Positions 32,682 to 45,269 are shown, counted from the stretch's first letter. The stretch is DNA of 64,000 bases from Siphonodentalium dalli (GCA_032622095.1 CP136063.1:62571897-62635896); one strand, 5' to 3'. Notes: generated by a model not told the origin, from the letters alone. Made by a program: numbers and translations.

Positions 32682-33300
32682 ATTTTATAATACACCTAAG
32701 GGTATTAATGGTTGGTCTTGTTTTATATCGACCAAACAAAAGGGTGTCAGTAAACTCCCATCCTGACCGACTCTAATCATGTTTATTTTTTCCCCCAGCA
32801 ATTCAGGGGGTCCATAACTGGTTTTTCAACAAAAATAACATTCATAATATGATCTGGCACATATAACTAAGACATCTTTTAATTTTTTAATAACATTAGT
32901 TAACTAAGTGACGTACATTTGTTTTAACATGCGTACGAGTTGGTTAGGATTCGAGTTGACTGCTCCAAACTTTTTGTTATGTATAGCTGATGTGCATGTA
33001 TGTTTATAACGTTTTATTAACTTTTGATCATTGTAAAATATATCGATTTGTTGCTAACAGCGTTTTGTTACTTTTTTATAACGTAGGAAAACTATCCTAC
33101 ATATATCAAGATTCAGGTGTGGAGATAAGACTCGGGGGGGGGGGGGGTCGTGATACGTGTCAGTGTCTATACTAATGGTATGCTGTATCAAAATGTTTGA
33201 AAATTGACGCGTTATCATTTAGGATCATTTAGGAAACGCTGTCCTCCGCTTGACCCTATAATTAATGAACTGATGTTAATCTTTTTGAATTCCTTACCGG
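32682..33300. other. Unassigned stretch, with a run of G at 33134-33148
   Basis: No gene is seen. The first 60 bases continue the duplicated block. The rest is AT-rich with one G homopolymer. Confidence 0.3.
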
Positions 33301-33366
33301 CGTTATGTCATGCGATGACATAACGGACCCCCCTCATTATACACAATACACGTATATATAAGATAT
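33301..33366 (+). promoter_or_regulatory. Palindrome and TATA box upstream of the spliced gene
   Basis: CGTTATGTCAT and its exact reverse complement flank GCG (33301-33325, a perfect 11-bp-arm palindrome). GTATATATAAG follows at 33352-33362, about 50 bp before the ATG at 33409. A TATA box at this distance fits a polymerase II promoter. The palindrome is a candidate binding site for a dimeric factor. Confidence 0.5.
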
Positions 33367-33408
33367 TTTGTCGTGGTTTTACACACATCCGAAATTATTT
33401 TCGTAAGC

Positions 33409-34469
33409 ATGAGTTCCACATCACCTATCGTAATTGCTGACGATTCTGGCGACGGGACACCCGAGAGGGATGTTCCCAATATCGTAAGTTTATGAATATT
33501 TTATAGTAGTAGATAGCGACAATGTTTGGAGGGTCAGTAAACTTGCTACCGTTACGATTTGCAGCGACACATGGTAGCTTGCTAATTTGTCTTTTAGACC
33601 AACCCAATCTCTATAATGCAGATTTTCTTTGTTAAAAGCGGGTTTCGTAATGAGTATATTATACTATTTTCAGTATATAATATGGTTTTATTTTAATAAC
33701 GGTTAACCATTTGTTAGCAGTATTTATTGTGTAGTCGCGATAATTACATACTATTTTTTTCTCGACAATAAAAATATCGTTTTATATACAGGTCAGACGT
33801 ATTCTGTTCCCACGGCCGATGACACGGGCAATGACAGCCCTTCGTGATGCCCTACATGAAGCCCTTAATAGTGTAAGCACATATTACGGATTCGAAATAT
33901 TTGGTCTGTCTTTTTACTCCCCCCTTTTAAGAATATATGAAATATAACAAAACGTATTTTACCCTCTAAACCCCATTTCCGTTGATACTCCCCCACACAA
34001 GGACGGGGTGATGAAACCGTAAACACATATTATTTTATGTTTTAATATTTGACCCCCCGCACCACCATTACCCTTTTAATAATATATGAGAACATTGTGT
34101 AAATATATTACACGTTATACATTCTATAATGACGAGAGAGAATATCTTAACTAACCCCCACCCCCTTTTATTGACAGGACGCCGAGGATATATTAGATAC
34201 CACGGTTGAGTGGTTATTAGAACCATGGGTGTCTGATGACGAAGCAGAAGTGTTATTGGGGGGGCGATATTGACGGTGTCCAAGCTGTCAGCGACGAGGA
34301 CGAGGCGGCACTCCTCGCAGAGTCAGATATAGATGAGAATGCCTTACTGGCAGATACAGAGGGGTGCGAGTACGACCCCGGAGAGGGGCCCTCCCCCAAG
34401 AGAGCTCGACAGACAAGCGACGACGAGACGGTCGCGGAGGAGGAAGACTGCGAGTACGATTCAGATTAG
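33409..34469 (+). CDS. Three-exon gene for an acidic protein with NLS-like motif (frame break in exon 3)
   Basis: Exons 33409-33483, 33792-33872 and 34178-34469 have good borders: GTAAGT and GTAAGC donors, TATACAG and TTGACAG acceptors. All three join in phase 0. Exon 1 encodes MSSTSPIVIADDSGDG. Exon 2 is basic and helical (VRRILFPRPMTRAM). Exon 3 has ILDTTVEWLLEPWVSDDEAE and then, after a run of seven G (34258-34264), a very acidic part with GPSPKRARQTSDDE and EEEDCEYDSD. The G run puts the acidic part one base out of frame. This could be a mutation, a sequencing error in a homopolymer, or slippage. As read, the protein stops at 34271-34273. Charge pattern and NLS suggest a nuclear regulator. 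I do not recognise a family. Confidence 0.6.
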
Positions 34470-35235
34470 GGTCCCGCCCCTAAGAAAGTTAAAAGAGATT
34501 AAAAAATTTTGTTTCTAAACAGTCTGTTTATGGATTATTTATTTTCGAAAACAGGTAGGGTAAAATATTTGTGTAGTGTTATATGCATATACGTGGACAC
34601 TGTTGTAGATAGTGCATGTTTACAGTTTTGTCGAGGGATATTTCTTTTTCGGTTTTTTTTTTAAACATAATGTTATTGCTTGTGAATTTCCGAAATAGCT
34701 TTTCCATGCAAAATTTTCACCTCGCCTTTAGAGAGTGTGTATGGCGTGATAATTGTTGCTTGGCACGCTTTGTTTTGGAGACTATACCAATAGTAGCGTT
34801 GTAAGAATTGTACTGCCGACGTTTTTTGTGTGGATCCTTTGGCATTGATATTAGCTTCGCGTTAAAAGCATATGTTTTAGAGTTGTACTAGAAATCTGTC
34901 GAGAATACGTTGACTTATATGCATATACATTCATAATATTTGTCCCTATAAGATGTTTTCACTTAACCCCGTTATATCCTCCACTATGTTACATTTTCGT
35001 TATAGTGATCAGGATTCTATGACGTTATCAGCTGTGATATAAGCAGCAACTCTACGTTTGGCCTTATATAGACACACTGTTGACAACACCCCTAATTAAA
35101 TTTGAAAATTGATTGTAGATATTGACCTTTGAAAGGGTCAGGACCTGTAATAAATTTAAAAGTTTCGTGTATATTCTGCCACATTTGAAACTTTGTATCA
35201 CACGATAATTGCCAATTACAATTAACATTTCCGGT
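34470..35235. other. Unassigned stretch between the spliced gene and subterminal repeats
   Basis: AT-rich, no gene. Possible 3' untranslated sequence for the acidic-protein gene. A short ATTGATTGTAGATATTGACC piece near 35105 echoes the 110-bp repeat that follows. Confidence 0.3.
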
Positions 35236-35244
35236 AATTGGGAC

Positions 35245-35444
35245 TGATGACTTCGGCGCAATAGCCTGTGGTAACGGCTAATGTAGGTAAATTGAAAGCG
35301 CCTCATTAGTGTTGAAATTGATCACCTATAGAAGGACTGTATATATTGACAAAAAGGTCCTTCGGCGCAATAGCCCGTGGTAACGGCTAAATGTCGGTAA
35401 CTTGAAAGCTCCTCATTAATATTGAAAATTGATTACCTATCGAC
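35245..35444 (+). repeat. 110-bp direct repeat just inside the right TIR
   Basis: Two copies of CTTCGGCGCAATAGCC, GTGGTAACGGCTAA, TTGAAAGC, CCTCATTA and GATTACCTAT-like blocks, starting at 35251 and 35360. No counterpart is seen inside the left TIR. Confidence 0.75.
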
Positions 35445-36250
35445 GGACTATTTTAGAAGGACCTATTCCAGTGAAAGTTTGTCAAGCTTAATTAAAGCAA
35501 ATAGACGGCCGCGCACCTCTGGGGGCAAAACGGTTTAAGTTCAATGGAACCATTATACTTTACTAGCGTGCACACTTGTATGTTTTTCTGTTATGTAACT
35601 ACCTTAAGTGCGTATAAATAGTTGTAACGGAGATGATGCCAAGCGGTGCCAAAAATAGGAATTTACCATTTTGCCCCTAAAGATAAAGTGTGACATACAA
35701 TACCAAAAAATAGGAATTTACCATTTTGCCCCTAAAAGATAGCGTACCATACAATGCCAAACATGGCATTTACCATTTTGCCCCTAAAGATAAAATGTGA
35801 CATACAATGCCGAAAATAGGAAATACTTTACTAACGTACACACTTGTATGTTTTTCTGTTATGTAACTACCTTAAGTGCGTATAAATAGTTGTAACGGAG
35901 ATGATGCCAAGCGGTGCCAAAAATAGGAATTTACCATTTTGCCCCTAAAGATAAAGTGCGATATACAATGCCAAAAATAGGAATTTACCATTTTGCCCCT
36001 AAAAGATAAAGCGTGCCGTACAATGACAAAAATAGGAATTTACCATTTTGCCCCTAAAGATAAAGTGTGATATACAATGCCAAAAATAGGCATTTACCAT
36101 TTTTGGCATGGTGTCATAGACGGTGCCATACGGTGACATAGATGGTGTTATACAATGCCAAAAATAGGCATTTACCATTTTTGGCATGGTGCCATATGGT
36201 GCCAAACATGGCATTTACCAACTTGCCCCTAAACCGGTGTGTATGCAGCA
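35445..36250 (-). repeat. Right terminal inverted repeat
   Basis: Reverse complement of 20221-21042 at roughly 95% identity by eye, with small length differences in the subrepeats. It ends GTGTATGCAGCA and is followed by GATATC (36251-36256). Confidence 0.92.
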
Positions 36251-36763
36251 GATATCATTAACCTGATTGTTGCATAACATGAAATTGAAAAGGGTATCTC
36301 ATAAATTTCTAATGTCTGAAATACTGTCTTGTTCTGGCATGTAGTCAAATTCATTCATTCTGGTTATTTCTCATCTTGAATGATTGCAAGTAATGTTAAT
36401 TTGCAACAATTATCCAAATAAATTGTTGCAAATGAATTGGTTATGATGAATGACATTACTGTTTACTGCTCAGACAATCCCAAATGAAGGTGACGCTATT
36501 CTCATTGAATTTCCGAACTTAATACATCTGGGAGCTTTACTGCTCAACAAGACGAAACTAAAATACTAATTGTATACTGTTATCACTTACAAATAGATGA
36601 ACTGAAATAATGTGATGCATTCAGATGTATTGAGAAATGACATTCAATTCTTTATTCTGGTCTATCACCATACCAAACCACATCAAAATTTGACAACCGA
36701 CACTTAACTTATATTGCAAAAACTTTGTATGGACTGAATTTCATAAAGTCGAACAGGGCCCAT

Positions 36764-37216
36764 ACTCTTGGGCTCCAAATAAAAGTGCAGGCCCAAATAA
36801 TAGTGTAGGGGGGGGAATTCCATAGAAAGTTAATAAAAGTGCAGACCCAAATAATAGTGCAGGGGAACTCTGAGCAAAACATAAAAAATAACTGGTTAAA
36901 CAAATTATTTTTATAGTACTACTGTACTAGTAGGTCAAGTATATGAATCAACATACATGTAGTATGTGTCATGTGATGTTTTATTCAATATTTAAATGTT
37001 CACATGTATGTCATATACTTGAATATGTACATGCATACAGCTATAAGCTCATCATTTTGATATCAGAATCATATAGAAATCTTGAGTTTGTGCTGAATTC
37101 CAATTTTTATAGCCTCAAAATTAATAAACGTGCAGACCCAAATAAGCACTGTGCAGGGGGGAAATTTCCCAAGAAAATAATAAACATGCATGCATGTTTA
37201 TTTGGAGCCCAAGAGT
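36764..37216. mobile_element. MITE with 20-bp inverted ends
   Basis: ACTCTTGGGCTCCAAATAAA at the left is perfectly mirrored at the right end. Inside are three GTGCAG(A/G)CCCAAATAA-like strings. No target duplication is evident. Sequence on either side (36655-36740 and 37262-37355) shares a diverged direct repeat (TCTGGTC.(A/G)TCACCAT.CCA). Confidence 0.7.
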
Positions 37217-37589
37217 AACTCTGGTAGGCATTGGTGGTCACAACCCGCGATATTATGCATATTCGTCCCCCATTTCTGGTCCGTCACCATGCCATAGGGC
37301 ATCAAATATGACAACTGACTCTTGAGTTAAAATTCAAAATGTTTGTACGGACAGACGGCTCGAGACGTCGACTATATACCCGCCGACTAATATCGGGCAG
37401 TATAATAACCATATATCTATGTGTATACATAACCAAAAAACAATTCCCCTCCCCACCCCATCCCGTTGGATAAGACTAAAGAGTTCTTTGATCATGCACA
37501 TATAATTGTGGAACCCCTGACATGTTTACCACTATTTACACTGGCCAGTGTTCTCTGTCAGACACAACACACTCGATATATTAAAGGTA

Positions 37590-38080
37590 CGGTTGGCCTT
37601 GGCGGTGGGTATCCTGTAAAAAAAGTTCCACCCGTCAAAAACCGCCACAAACAGAAAGAACATCAAAATGTAGACAGACTTTGTCCGTATACAAATAAGA
37701 AATATCGCATAAACAGTATGTTATTGTCATTTGTTTGACCACTGTTATGTAAACAAAAGCATAAAAAGTTACTTTTCTGGTGTTTGTTTATATTATGATG
37801 GTAAACATAAAGAGCGTTCTTTGTTGGTGAATTCCTGATATGGAACAAATAAAGAGCGTTTATGCCATTTATGTGTGATTAGTCAGTAGCATTGTGCTGT
37901 CTTCTGTAACACAATCAGGCTCTTGCTTAGGTAAAATATAGTATGTCTTTAAGATAACATGCTGTTTACGCGATAGTCATCGTATATATGAACGAAACTG
38001 TTTGCATTTTAATGTTTTTCTGTTTACGGTGATTGGAACAAATATGAATATTTTCGACAACTAAGGCCTCACGTGCCTTT
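37590..38080 (+). repeat. Dispersed repeat, family D, copy 2
   Basis: Partner of 10040-10550, with shared GTCAAAAACCGCCA, CAGTATGTTATTGTCA and GGTAAACATAAAGAGCG in the same order. Confidence 0.65.
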
Positions 38081-38279
38081 AAGGCTATAATGGGGTCTAG
38101 GGCAATTTGTGACATATAGTGTACCTACACAATGCTGTTAGATACTGAAAACACCAGGAAACACATGGAAATACAGTATATTTTTCGTTTTTCTGATCTG
38201 TGTTTACCAATTAGTAAGGCAGTTAACACAGTTATTAAGAGAACGGCTAAAAAAAACCTCTGAAATTTTGATAAAAACA

Positions 38280-38410
38280 TGAGAAACGGGGGGTGGGTCC
38301 CCCAATATTTTTTTTTGTTGCAAAAAATGGGGTGGTGGGTCCCTCGAGGTCGGAAAAAAACTTTTTGGGCCCTATATGTGCAATTTTTTTCCAGACCCCC
38401 CCCTGGTTGG
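38280..38410. repeat. G/C-rich dispersed repeat, inverted partner of 19785-19900
   Basis: GGGGGGTGGGTCCC, then GGTGGTGGGTCCCTCGAGG, then CAATTTTTTTCCAGACCC. The order is reversed relative to the copy near 19.8 kb. Confidence 0.55.
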
Positions 38411-38589
38411 GCGCCTAAATGTGAGGGGAACCGTCCCTGCGAATGGAACATCGATTCGTCGATCTCTGCAAACGCCCAAACACAACGTTACCACAACGTT
38501 ACCCCAAACGTCGTATTAATGGTGGAATGCACCGGTGGTTCGACGTCGGTTCAACGTTTGTGTGCTATCTGGGTAATTATTAAGTGGGA

Positions 38590-38981
38590 GGTCAAGTGAC
38601 CAATTTTGAATGGGGATTTCCATGCAAATCTGCGGAGCAAAAGTTAGAGTTGCACATACTTCTGAGTGTGACTCGATGTGGTATTGGAAACAACAGGTAT
38701 TTATCTGGCGGGTCCGCTTGGAACTTGTTCCATTATAATGTTGGTGTATTTATTTTTTAATTTTATATTGATTTTTCAAATGTAGGTCAAGTGATGTATT
38801 TCCAGAAAAAAAATTCTCAAAAATATATTTATTGCAAAATTTTATAATTTACCAAGCGGAACCGCCAGATAAATACCTGTTTCCAATACCACATCAAGTC
38901 ACACTCAGAAATATATGCGACTCTAACTTTTGCTCCGGAGTTTTGCATGGCAATCCCCATTCAAAATTGTTCACTTTGACC
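38590..38981. mobile_element. Foldback element with about 125-bp arms
   Basis: The left arm starts GGTCAAGTGACCAATTTTGA and includes TGGTATTGGAAACA and AGGTATTTATCTGGCGG. The right arm is its reverse complement and ends TCACTTTGACC. A loop of about 130 bp is AT-rich. No coding sequence. Confidence 0.85.
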
Positions 38982-39300
38982 CCGGCCCCCTTAACTGAGG
39001 AACAGCTATTACCTAAGAAATATATAATAGCTGCAACTATGTCGTCATTATCGTCATAATCTTATAAAGCCCCTTTAATCGTGCAAAACAATTACACCCG
39101 CCCTAATCACCGCTTATGTCAATCACTCTAGGGTAATCTGATGAAACAAATTGCGTTTCACACCTGAGAGTCGCCGCGAAATATGGCAGGTGCGAGATGT
39201 CTTCGACCCGAGTCGTCTCTGGCATTCATGCAGGTATTCCGGACAGTCGTCTCCGGACAGAGTCTTCTCTTAGTGGGGGAGATAATTACAGGAAAACATA

Positions 39301-42300
39301 AAAATCGTTCACTTTGTGATAGAAGCGCCAAACTTTCAGAATTTGTTAAGTGGTTGGTGAGTATCACTAAACTGGCTGGTTCCAGATTTTGGACGTCACC
39401 TTGACCTTCAATTTGACCTTGACCTTTTTGAAAATCTCAGTTTTTGGGTTGGGTGGTTTATGCCATCCTTTTCTTGTGAAAATCGCATCTTCTCACAGTT
39501 TTCTCAATACAATTATAGTTGGGAAGTGATCACGGTTCATTTGGGCCAAAAAATATCTAAATTTGCATAAGATGGCCGCCAATATGGCCACCGGAAGTTG
39601 AAAATATGATATTTTTTCACAAATATCTTCTAGTTCAATTCATGCTGTTTGGAACTGGTTGAGTAATGCAACTTTATTTTGTGTTTTGTATATTAACTGA
39701 TCATTGGAGCAATTAAATATGCAATTATTGGGGTCCTAACCCCTTCCAATCCCTCAAAAATTCGATTTTACAGAACGCGGTACAAAATTTTACAAAAAAA
39801 TCATAATTGGGATTCTAGTCATATTTCAACTAGAAATGAAAAGAACATTGTAATGCAAGTGAGGCATATCATTACCTATGAATATTCCAACTCTCTGGAA
39901 CCAAAAATCTTACATTGGCTCAAAATGGCCGCCAAAATATGGAAAATTGTAAATATTGCACCAGGGTGTCATGCAATTGCTTACAAGTTGTGGTTGATGT
40001 ATACAATTGGCTAATCTGTATTCTATACATTGAATACTAACATGTCTGATACACCATGTGTCATTGTTACTATTGTCACCACTGACATCACCAGATATAT
40101 TGGATTTTTCTCTCACAAACTTGACATAAATATCGGCAAAAAATAACTTTTCAGGGTTCGACCATTTTTTCAAATAAAATGCAACTACCTTTGGTATCAA
40201 ATGTGTTTATTGTTTTGACCTATCTTAAATGTGTCACACTATGGTGTTTATAGACTAAATTGCTCAATATGGCTTCCAAAATGGCAACCAAATTTGTAAA
40301 AAGTAAATTTTTTACACATATCCAGAAAATTATTCTTTGCGTTATCCGAAAAGGTAGCAAATTGTGACTCACTTGGTTATGATACATGTTAGTTAATTAA
40401 CTGACAACTATGTTCTATTATGTTTATCCTAGTTCCGTATGGGGCATGACAAATTCATTTTAAAGTTGCAGTATGGAATTTTGCGGATAACCTCTTTTGT
40501 GATTATGGCCATATTATTGAAAGGAAATGGGCAGATCTTTGAGACGGAACTGAGATGAACCATGATATGTGGGTAGTCTGGCCCATTATGATAAAAATTT
40601 ATCAACTGGATACAGGGTGGAAGCCAAGATGACAGCCAGGGAGTTACTCTATGATCGTAGATGAGGATAATAGGTATACCGCGAGTTATTGTATGGTCAT
40701 GGATGATGTATGGGTATATGGGGAGTGCCCTGTTGGCAACGGTGGGTTGTATATTTATATATGTTGTGGATGTGTTATCATTGATGGTGTTTGGGGAGTA
40801 GATGCATGATCATGAGTATGGCAAGTGTGGAACTTATGAGAGGTCGTATGTGCGGGTATTGGTATATCTGGAAGGGCTCACCATTGGTGATGTGCATATG
40901 TATACCTGGATTGACTCTATGGTAATGGATATGGCGAATAGGTATACATGTAGTGGCTGTATAGTCCATGGTGATGTGAACAGGTATACAACGCGTGACC
41001 GTATGATCGTGAATGTAGTGCATATGTATACATAGAGTGACTATATGGCCATGTGCCGGGTGTATACCTGGTGTTCATACATGGTGGCTGTAGCGTCATT
41101 TGTGCTATGTACGGGTATAACCAGGTATGGCTGTATGACCAGGTGTACGTGTATAAATTGGGTGACTATGTTGTCATTTGTGTTGTGTTTATGTACATAT
41201 GGAGTGACTGAGGTAATGGGTGGGTTGTACATGTGTACTTTGGGTGGCACAATAACTCAACGATATGTTAATCAATGGAGAGGTCATGTCAGAGAGTTCT
41301 CTATCTTGATGGTGTTTATATACACGGGGGCGTTAAACACGGAAAACGATCGCCACCCATTACCACATAGTCATTACATATATACATAAACACCACAGAC
41401 ATAACAATATAGTGACCCACTGTATCCATGTACACCTGATCCACGACCATGGGTGACCTTACAGCCGCGCGTCACGATACAGGCGCACCGGGGATACTCC
41501 TAAACATGACCGATAACCATATAGTCATTCCGTGTATACCCATTCAGCTCACCATTGGCCATCCCCTGTATACCTATTCTCCAAACATGTGGTCAAATAG
41601 ACAATCAATATATACATCAACAATGACCATAAAGTCACTCCGGGTATACATATGCACCTCACCAATGGCCATATAGCCACTCGCTTCATACACATACCTT
41701 CACCAATGTTACCTGACCTATGGCCATATAGCCACACCGTGTGTACCTATTCAAAACATTCATACACGACCATGGTCAATCCTTGCATACATATTCACCT
41801 CAACATTGGCCATGTCATTCCCTGTATCCCTATCTGTCACACCATAGTCGCATAGTCACTCAAGATATACTAATACACCCCAGCCATGTCAGTATAGTCA
41901 CTCCATGTATGCATATGCACTTTATCCATGGCCATATAGACACTTGCTATATACACATACCCCTTGCCCATGACAATAAAGCAACACATGTGTATACTGG
42001 TATAACCTACACATGATCATACTGCCACGAGTCACCAAACAGGAACACCAGGTATACTAATACGCCTGACACATGACCATTTTAATAGTCACCCCCTGTA
42101 TAGATGTCCATTATATTTATGATCATACAGTCACTACTTGTATACCTACATGTACTCATCTCACCATTGACCATACATTCACTACCTGTATACGTATATC
42201 GACACACATAGTCATATAACCACTCGATATACATATACAGCCCACCCTAGACCATAGATTCACTCCAAGCATACAACGCATACAAGTAAACCTCACTAAT

Positions 42301-44320
42301 GGCCATTCAGCCCTTCCAGATATACACACAACCACTCAAACAATCCATACTTGCATATACACCTCACACATGACAATTAAGCAATTCACTGTATAATCAT
42401 ACATGCCATCCATGATAATACAGCTAATCCCTATACACCCACCAATGATAATACATCCATGAGATATATAGATATGAGATCCCTATATACCCATACACTC
42501 GATAATGTCCACCGGCTTACTCCAGGTAATCATATTCAATATGACCGTTCAGTCATTCCATGTATACCTATACACATTACCCGTAACCATAAAATCACAC
42601 CCTATTTACCAACACACCCATCCATGATCATACAGACAACACATGTACATCCCACCCATGCCCTTACAGTCACTCCATATATACATAATCAACACATAGA
42701 TGACCATGTAGCTATATCCATACACCACACCAATGCCCATACACCTGGTACACCCGTACTGGATATACACAATCATACACTATACAGTCACTCCATGCAT
42801 ACTGATTCACCTCACACCTGACCATGACATCTCCTTGTATACATAGATGCATCTTACAATGGACAATCCACTCATAACCATATCGTCACTCATTGTATAC
42901 CTATTCACATAAGTCATGACATACAATAACTCACTGTATACCTATTCACCTCACGTATGATCATAGAGTAACTCCCTGGCTACGATCTTGGCATCCGCAC
43001 TGTATTCAGTTGACATTTTCTTAGCATAATGGACCAGAATAACCAAATATTATGGTCCATCTCAATTCTGTCTCAAAGTTCTGCCCATTTCCTTTCAATA
43101 ATTATGGCCAAAATCACAGAAGAGGTGCTCGGCAAAATTACATACTTTAAAATGAATTTATTTTGCCCAAACGAAAGTGGGACAACCAGAATAGAACATT
43201 CAGTTGCCAGTTAATTAACTAACATGTATAATAACCAAGTGAGTCACATTTTGCTACATTTTCGGATAATGCAGAGAATGTTCGGGATATATGTAAAAAA
43301 AAAATTACATTTTACAAATTTGGTTGCCATTTTGGAAGCCATCTTGAGCAATTTGGTCTATAAACACCGTAGTGAGACACATTAAAGATAGACCAAAACA
43401 ATAAACACCTTTCAATCCAAAGATAGTTACATTTTACCTGAAAAAATGGTCCAAACCTGAAAAGTTAATTTTTGCCAATATTTATGTCAAGTTTTTAAGA
43501 AAAAAGTCCAATATTTTTGACGATGTCAGTGGTGACAATAGTAACAATTAACCATGGTGCATCAAACATGTTAGTATTCAATGTATAGAATGCAGAATTG
43601 CCAATTTTATACATCAACCACAACTTGCAAACGATTGCAGGAGACACTGGTGTAATATTTACCATTTTCCATATTTTGGCGGCCATATTGGCAGCCATTT
43701 TTAGCCAAAGTAGGAATTTTGGTTCCAGTGATTTGGAATATTCATAGGTAATGATATGCCTCACTTACATTACAAAGTTATGTTCATTTCTTGTTGAAAT
43801 ATGACTAGAATCCCAATTGTGATTTTTTGTGAAATTTTATACCGCATCCTGTAAAATCGAAGTTTTGAGGGATCGGAAGGGGCTAAGACCACAATAATTG
43901 CATATTTAATTGCTCCAATGATCGGTTAATATACAAAACACAAAATAAAGTTGCATTACTCAACCAGTTCCAAACAGCATGAATTGAACTAGAAGATATT
44001 TGTGAAAAAATATCATATTTTCAACTTCCGGCGGCCATATTGGTGGCCATCTTATGAAAATTTAGATATGTTTTAGCCCAAATGAACCGTGGTCACCTCC
44101 CAACTATAATTGTATTGAGAAAACTGTGAGAAGATGCGATTTTCACAAGAAAGGATGGCATAAACCACCCAACCCAAAAACTGAGATTTTCAAAAAGGTC
44201 AAGGTCAAATTGAAAGTCAAGGTGACCTCCAAAATCTGGAACCAGCCAGTTTAGTGATACTCACCAACCAATTAACAAACTCTGAAAGTTTGGCGCTTCT
44301 ATCACAAAGTGAACGATTTT
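39301..44320. mobile_element. 5-kb foldback element with mirror-image minisatellite core
   Basis: The outer ends AAAATCGTTCACTTTGTGAT and its reverse complement pair at 39301 and 44320. Inverted similarity continues through about 1.3 kb on each side (39301-40640 against 42965-44320) and into the core. The core (40640-42965) is a degenerate 42-50-bp minisatellite whose orientation flips near 41350. The arms include repeated AAAATGGCCGCCAA-type strings. No transposase is seen. The layout of long inverted arms with internal tandem repeats resembles foldback (FB) transposons. Confidence 0.85.
40640..42965. repeat. Degenerate 42-50-bp minisatellite, inverted about its centre
   Basis: The right half repeats strings such as GTCACTCCATGTATAC and ATGGCCATATAG. 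The left half has the reverse-complement forms (GTATACCTGG, TGACTATATGGCC). The switch is near 41310-41400, where ATGGTGTTTATATACAC faces TATACATAAACACCA. Units are about 60-75% alike, so the array is old. Confidence 0.85.
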
Positions 44321-44323
44321 GCA

Positions 44324-44370
44324 ACTATCCCCCCCCCCCCCACCCCCCCCCCCCCCCCCCCCCCCCCCCA
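44324..44370. repeat. Poly-C tract
   Basis: A run of more than 40 C with two A interruptions or borders, immediately outside the right end of the foldback element. Length may be unreliable in any assembly. The following 44371-45269 holds no recognised gene. Confidence 0.95.
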
Positions 44371-45269
44371 CTATCTGGCCCGAATCGTGCCATTAGAAAC
44401 GTGTCAGACCACATGCATCACGTTTCCCATTGGGTCTGATCAACAGGTAACCCTACATTTTTATACTTTGACACCAGACTCTCAAATTAAATTACATGGA
44501 ATTCATGTGTGTTTACTGAAAGTGGTATTCGCCAGTCATCGTCGTTCGACTGAGATTCCTCTCCAAAAAAAAAATAGACATGCGCAGAGTTACTTCCAAT
44601 ATCGGCTATAACCGAAGCTGCAGCCGATCTCGAAGTCACTCCCATCATTTTTGACGACACCTCGTGGAAATTGAGATTTGTTTGTCAAACGAAAGGTATT
44701 ATTTCATCCGAAATTGAAGGCGACTATAACAAAAATAAATACCTGCACCTCTAGTATATTATTGAAAAGTAGGAAAGCTAGTCGATCCTAGTCGCCTGAA
44801 ACTTTTTACTGCCAATACTGGACCACACCTATTTGACATGTCACAGCTCGTGTCGTACATGTACGTGTCCAATCGCCAATTGCAACAATAAAAATGTTAA
44901 ATTCATACAACTTTTTTAGTCCAACAAATTAAACTATTCGGATTAAGATATATTTTAATATTTGGTCATTTATGATTTATGATAACATTCTTAATAATCT
45001 GAATTATAGGCTAATTTGATGGGACTACAACTTTTTCAAGGATCACTTCCTGGTAGGCTACCACTACCAGTAAATGCTAATAAAATATATATTTCTTTTC
45101 ATGTTTATCGTAAGTTCAGTATTAAATTATCATTTTATAATTACTTTTCTCATAGAACCAAACTATTGTGATTCAATGTTTTGACAAGTCGCCATCCAAG
45201 AGTCAAGTGCACTTTTGAGAAAATCTAAAGTGCTGATACTGATAGATTGTAATTTGTATAAATCATTAA

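Larger units (their letters stand above)
20221..36250. mobile_element. Polinton/Maverick-derived element, non-autonomous, 16.0 kb
   Basis: The ends match as long inverted repeats (20221-21042 and 35445-36250) starting TGCTGCATACACACCGG and ending in the reverse complement, giving TG..CA termini flanked by GATATC. A retroviral-type integrase start of Polinton type (22004-22381), a small membrane ORF and a TBP-like ORF lie next to the left TIR, and a spliced gene next to the right TIR. Size, TIRs and integrase fit Polintons (about 15-20 kb, 6-bp duplication). DNA polymerase B, packaging ATPase, protease and capsid genes are not recognisable. The middle is occupied by repeat arrays and MITEs instead, so the copy is a deletion derivative that would need trans-acting functions. 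Confidence 0.85.

Noticed and set aside
40778-42821. His/Thr/Tyr-rich frames across the foldback core
   Set aside because: They come from the degenerate minisatellite and have no conserved structure.
44254-44611. Pro-rich frames around 44.3 kb
   Set aside because: They arise from the poly-C tract.
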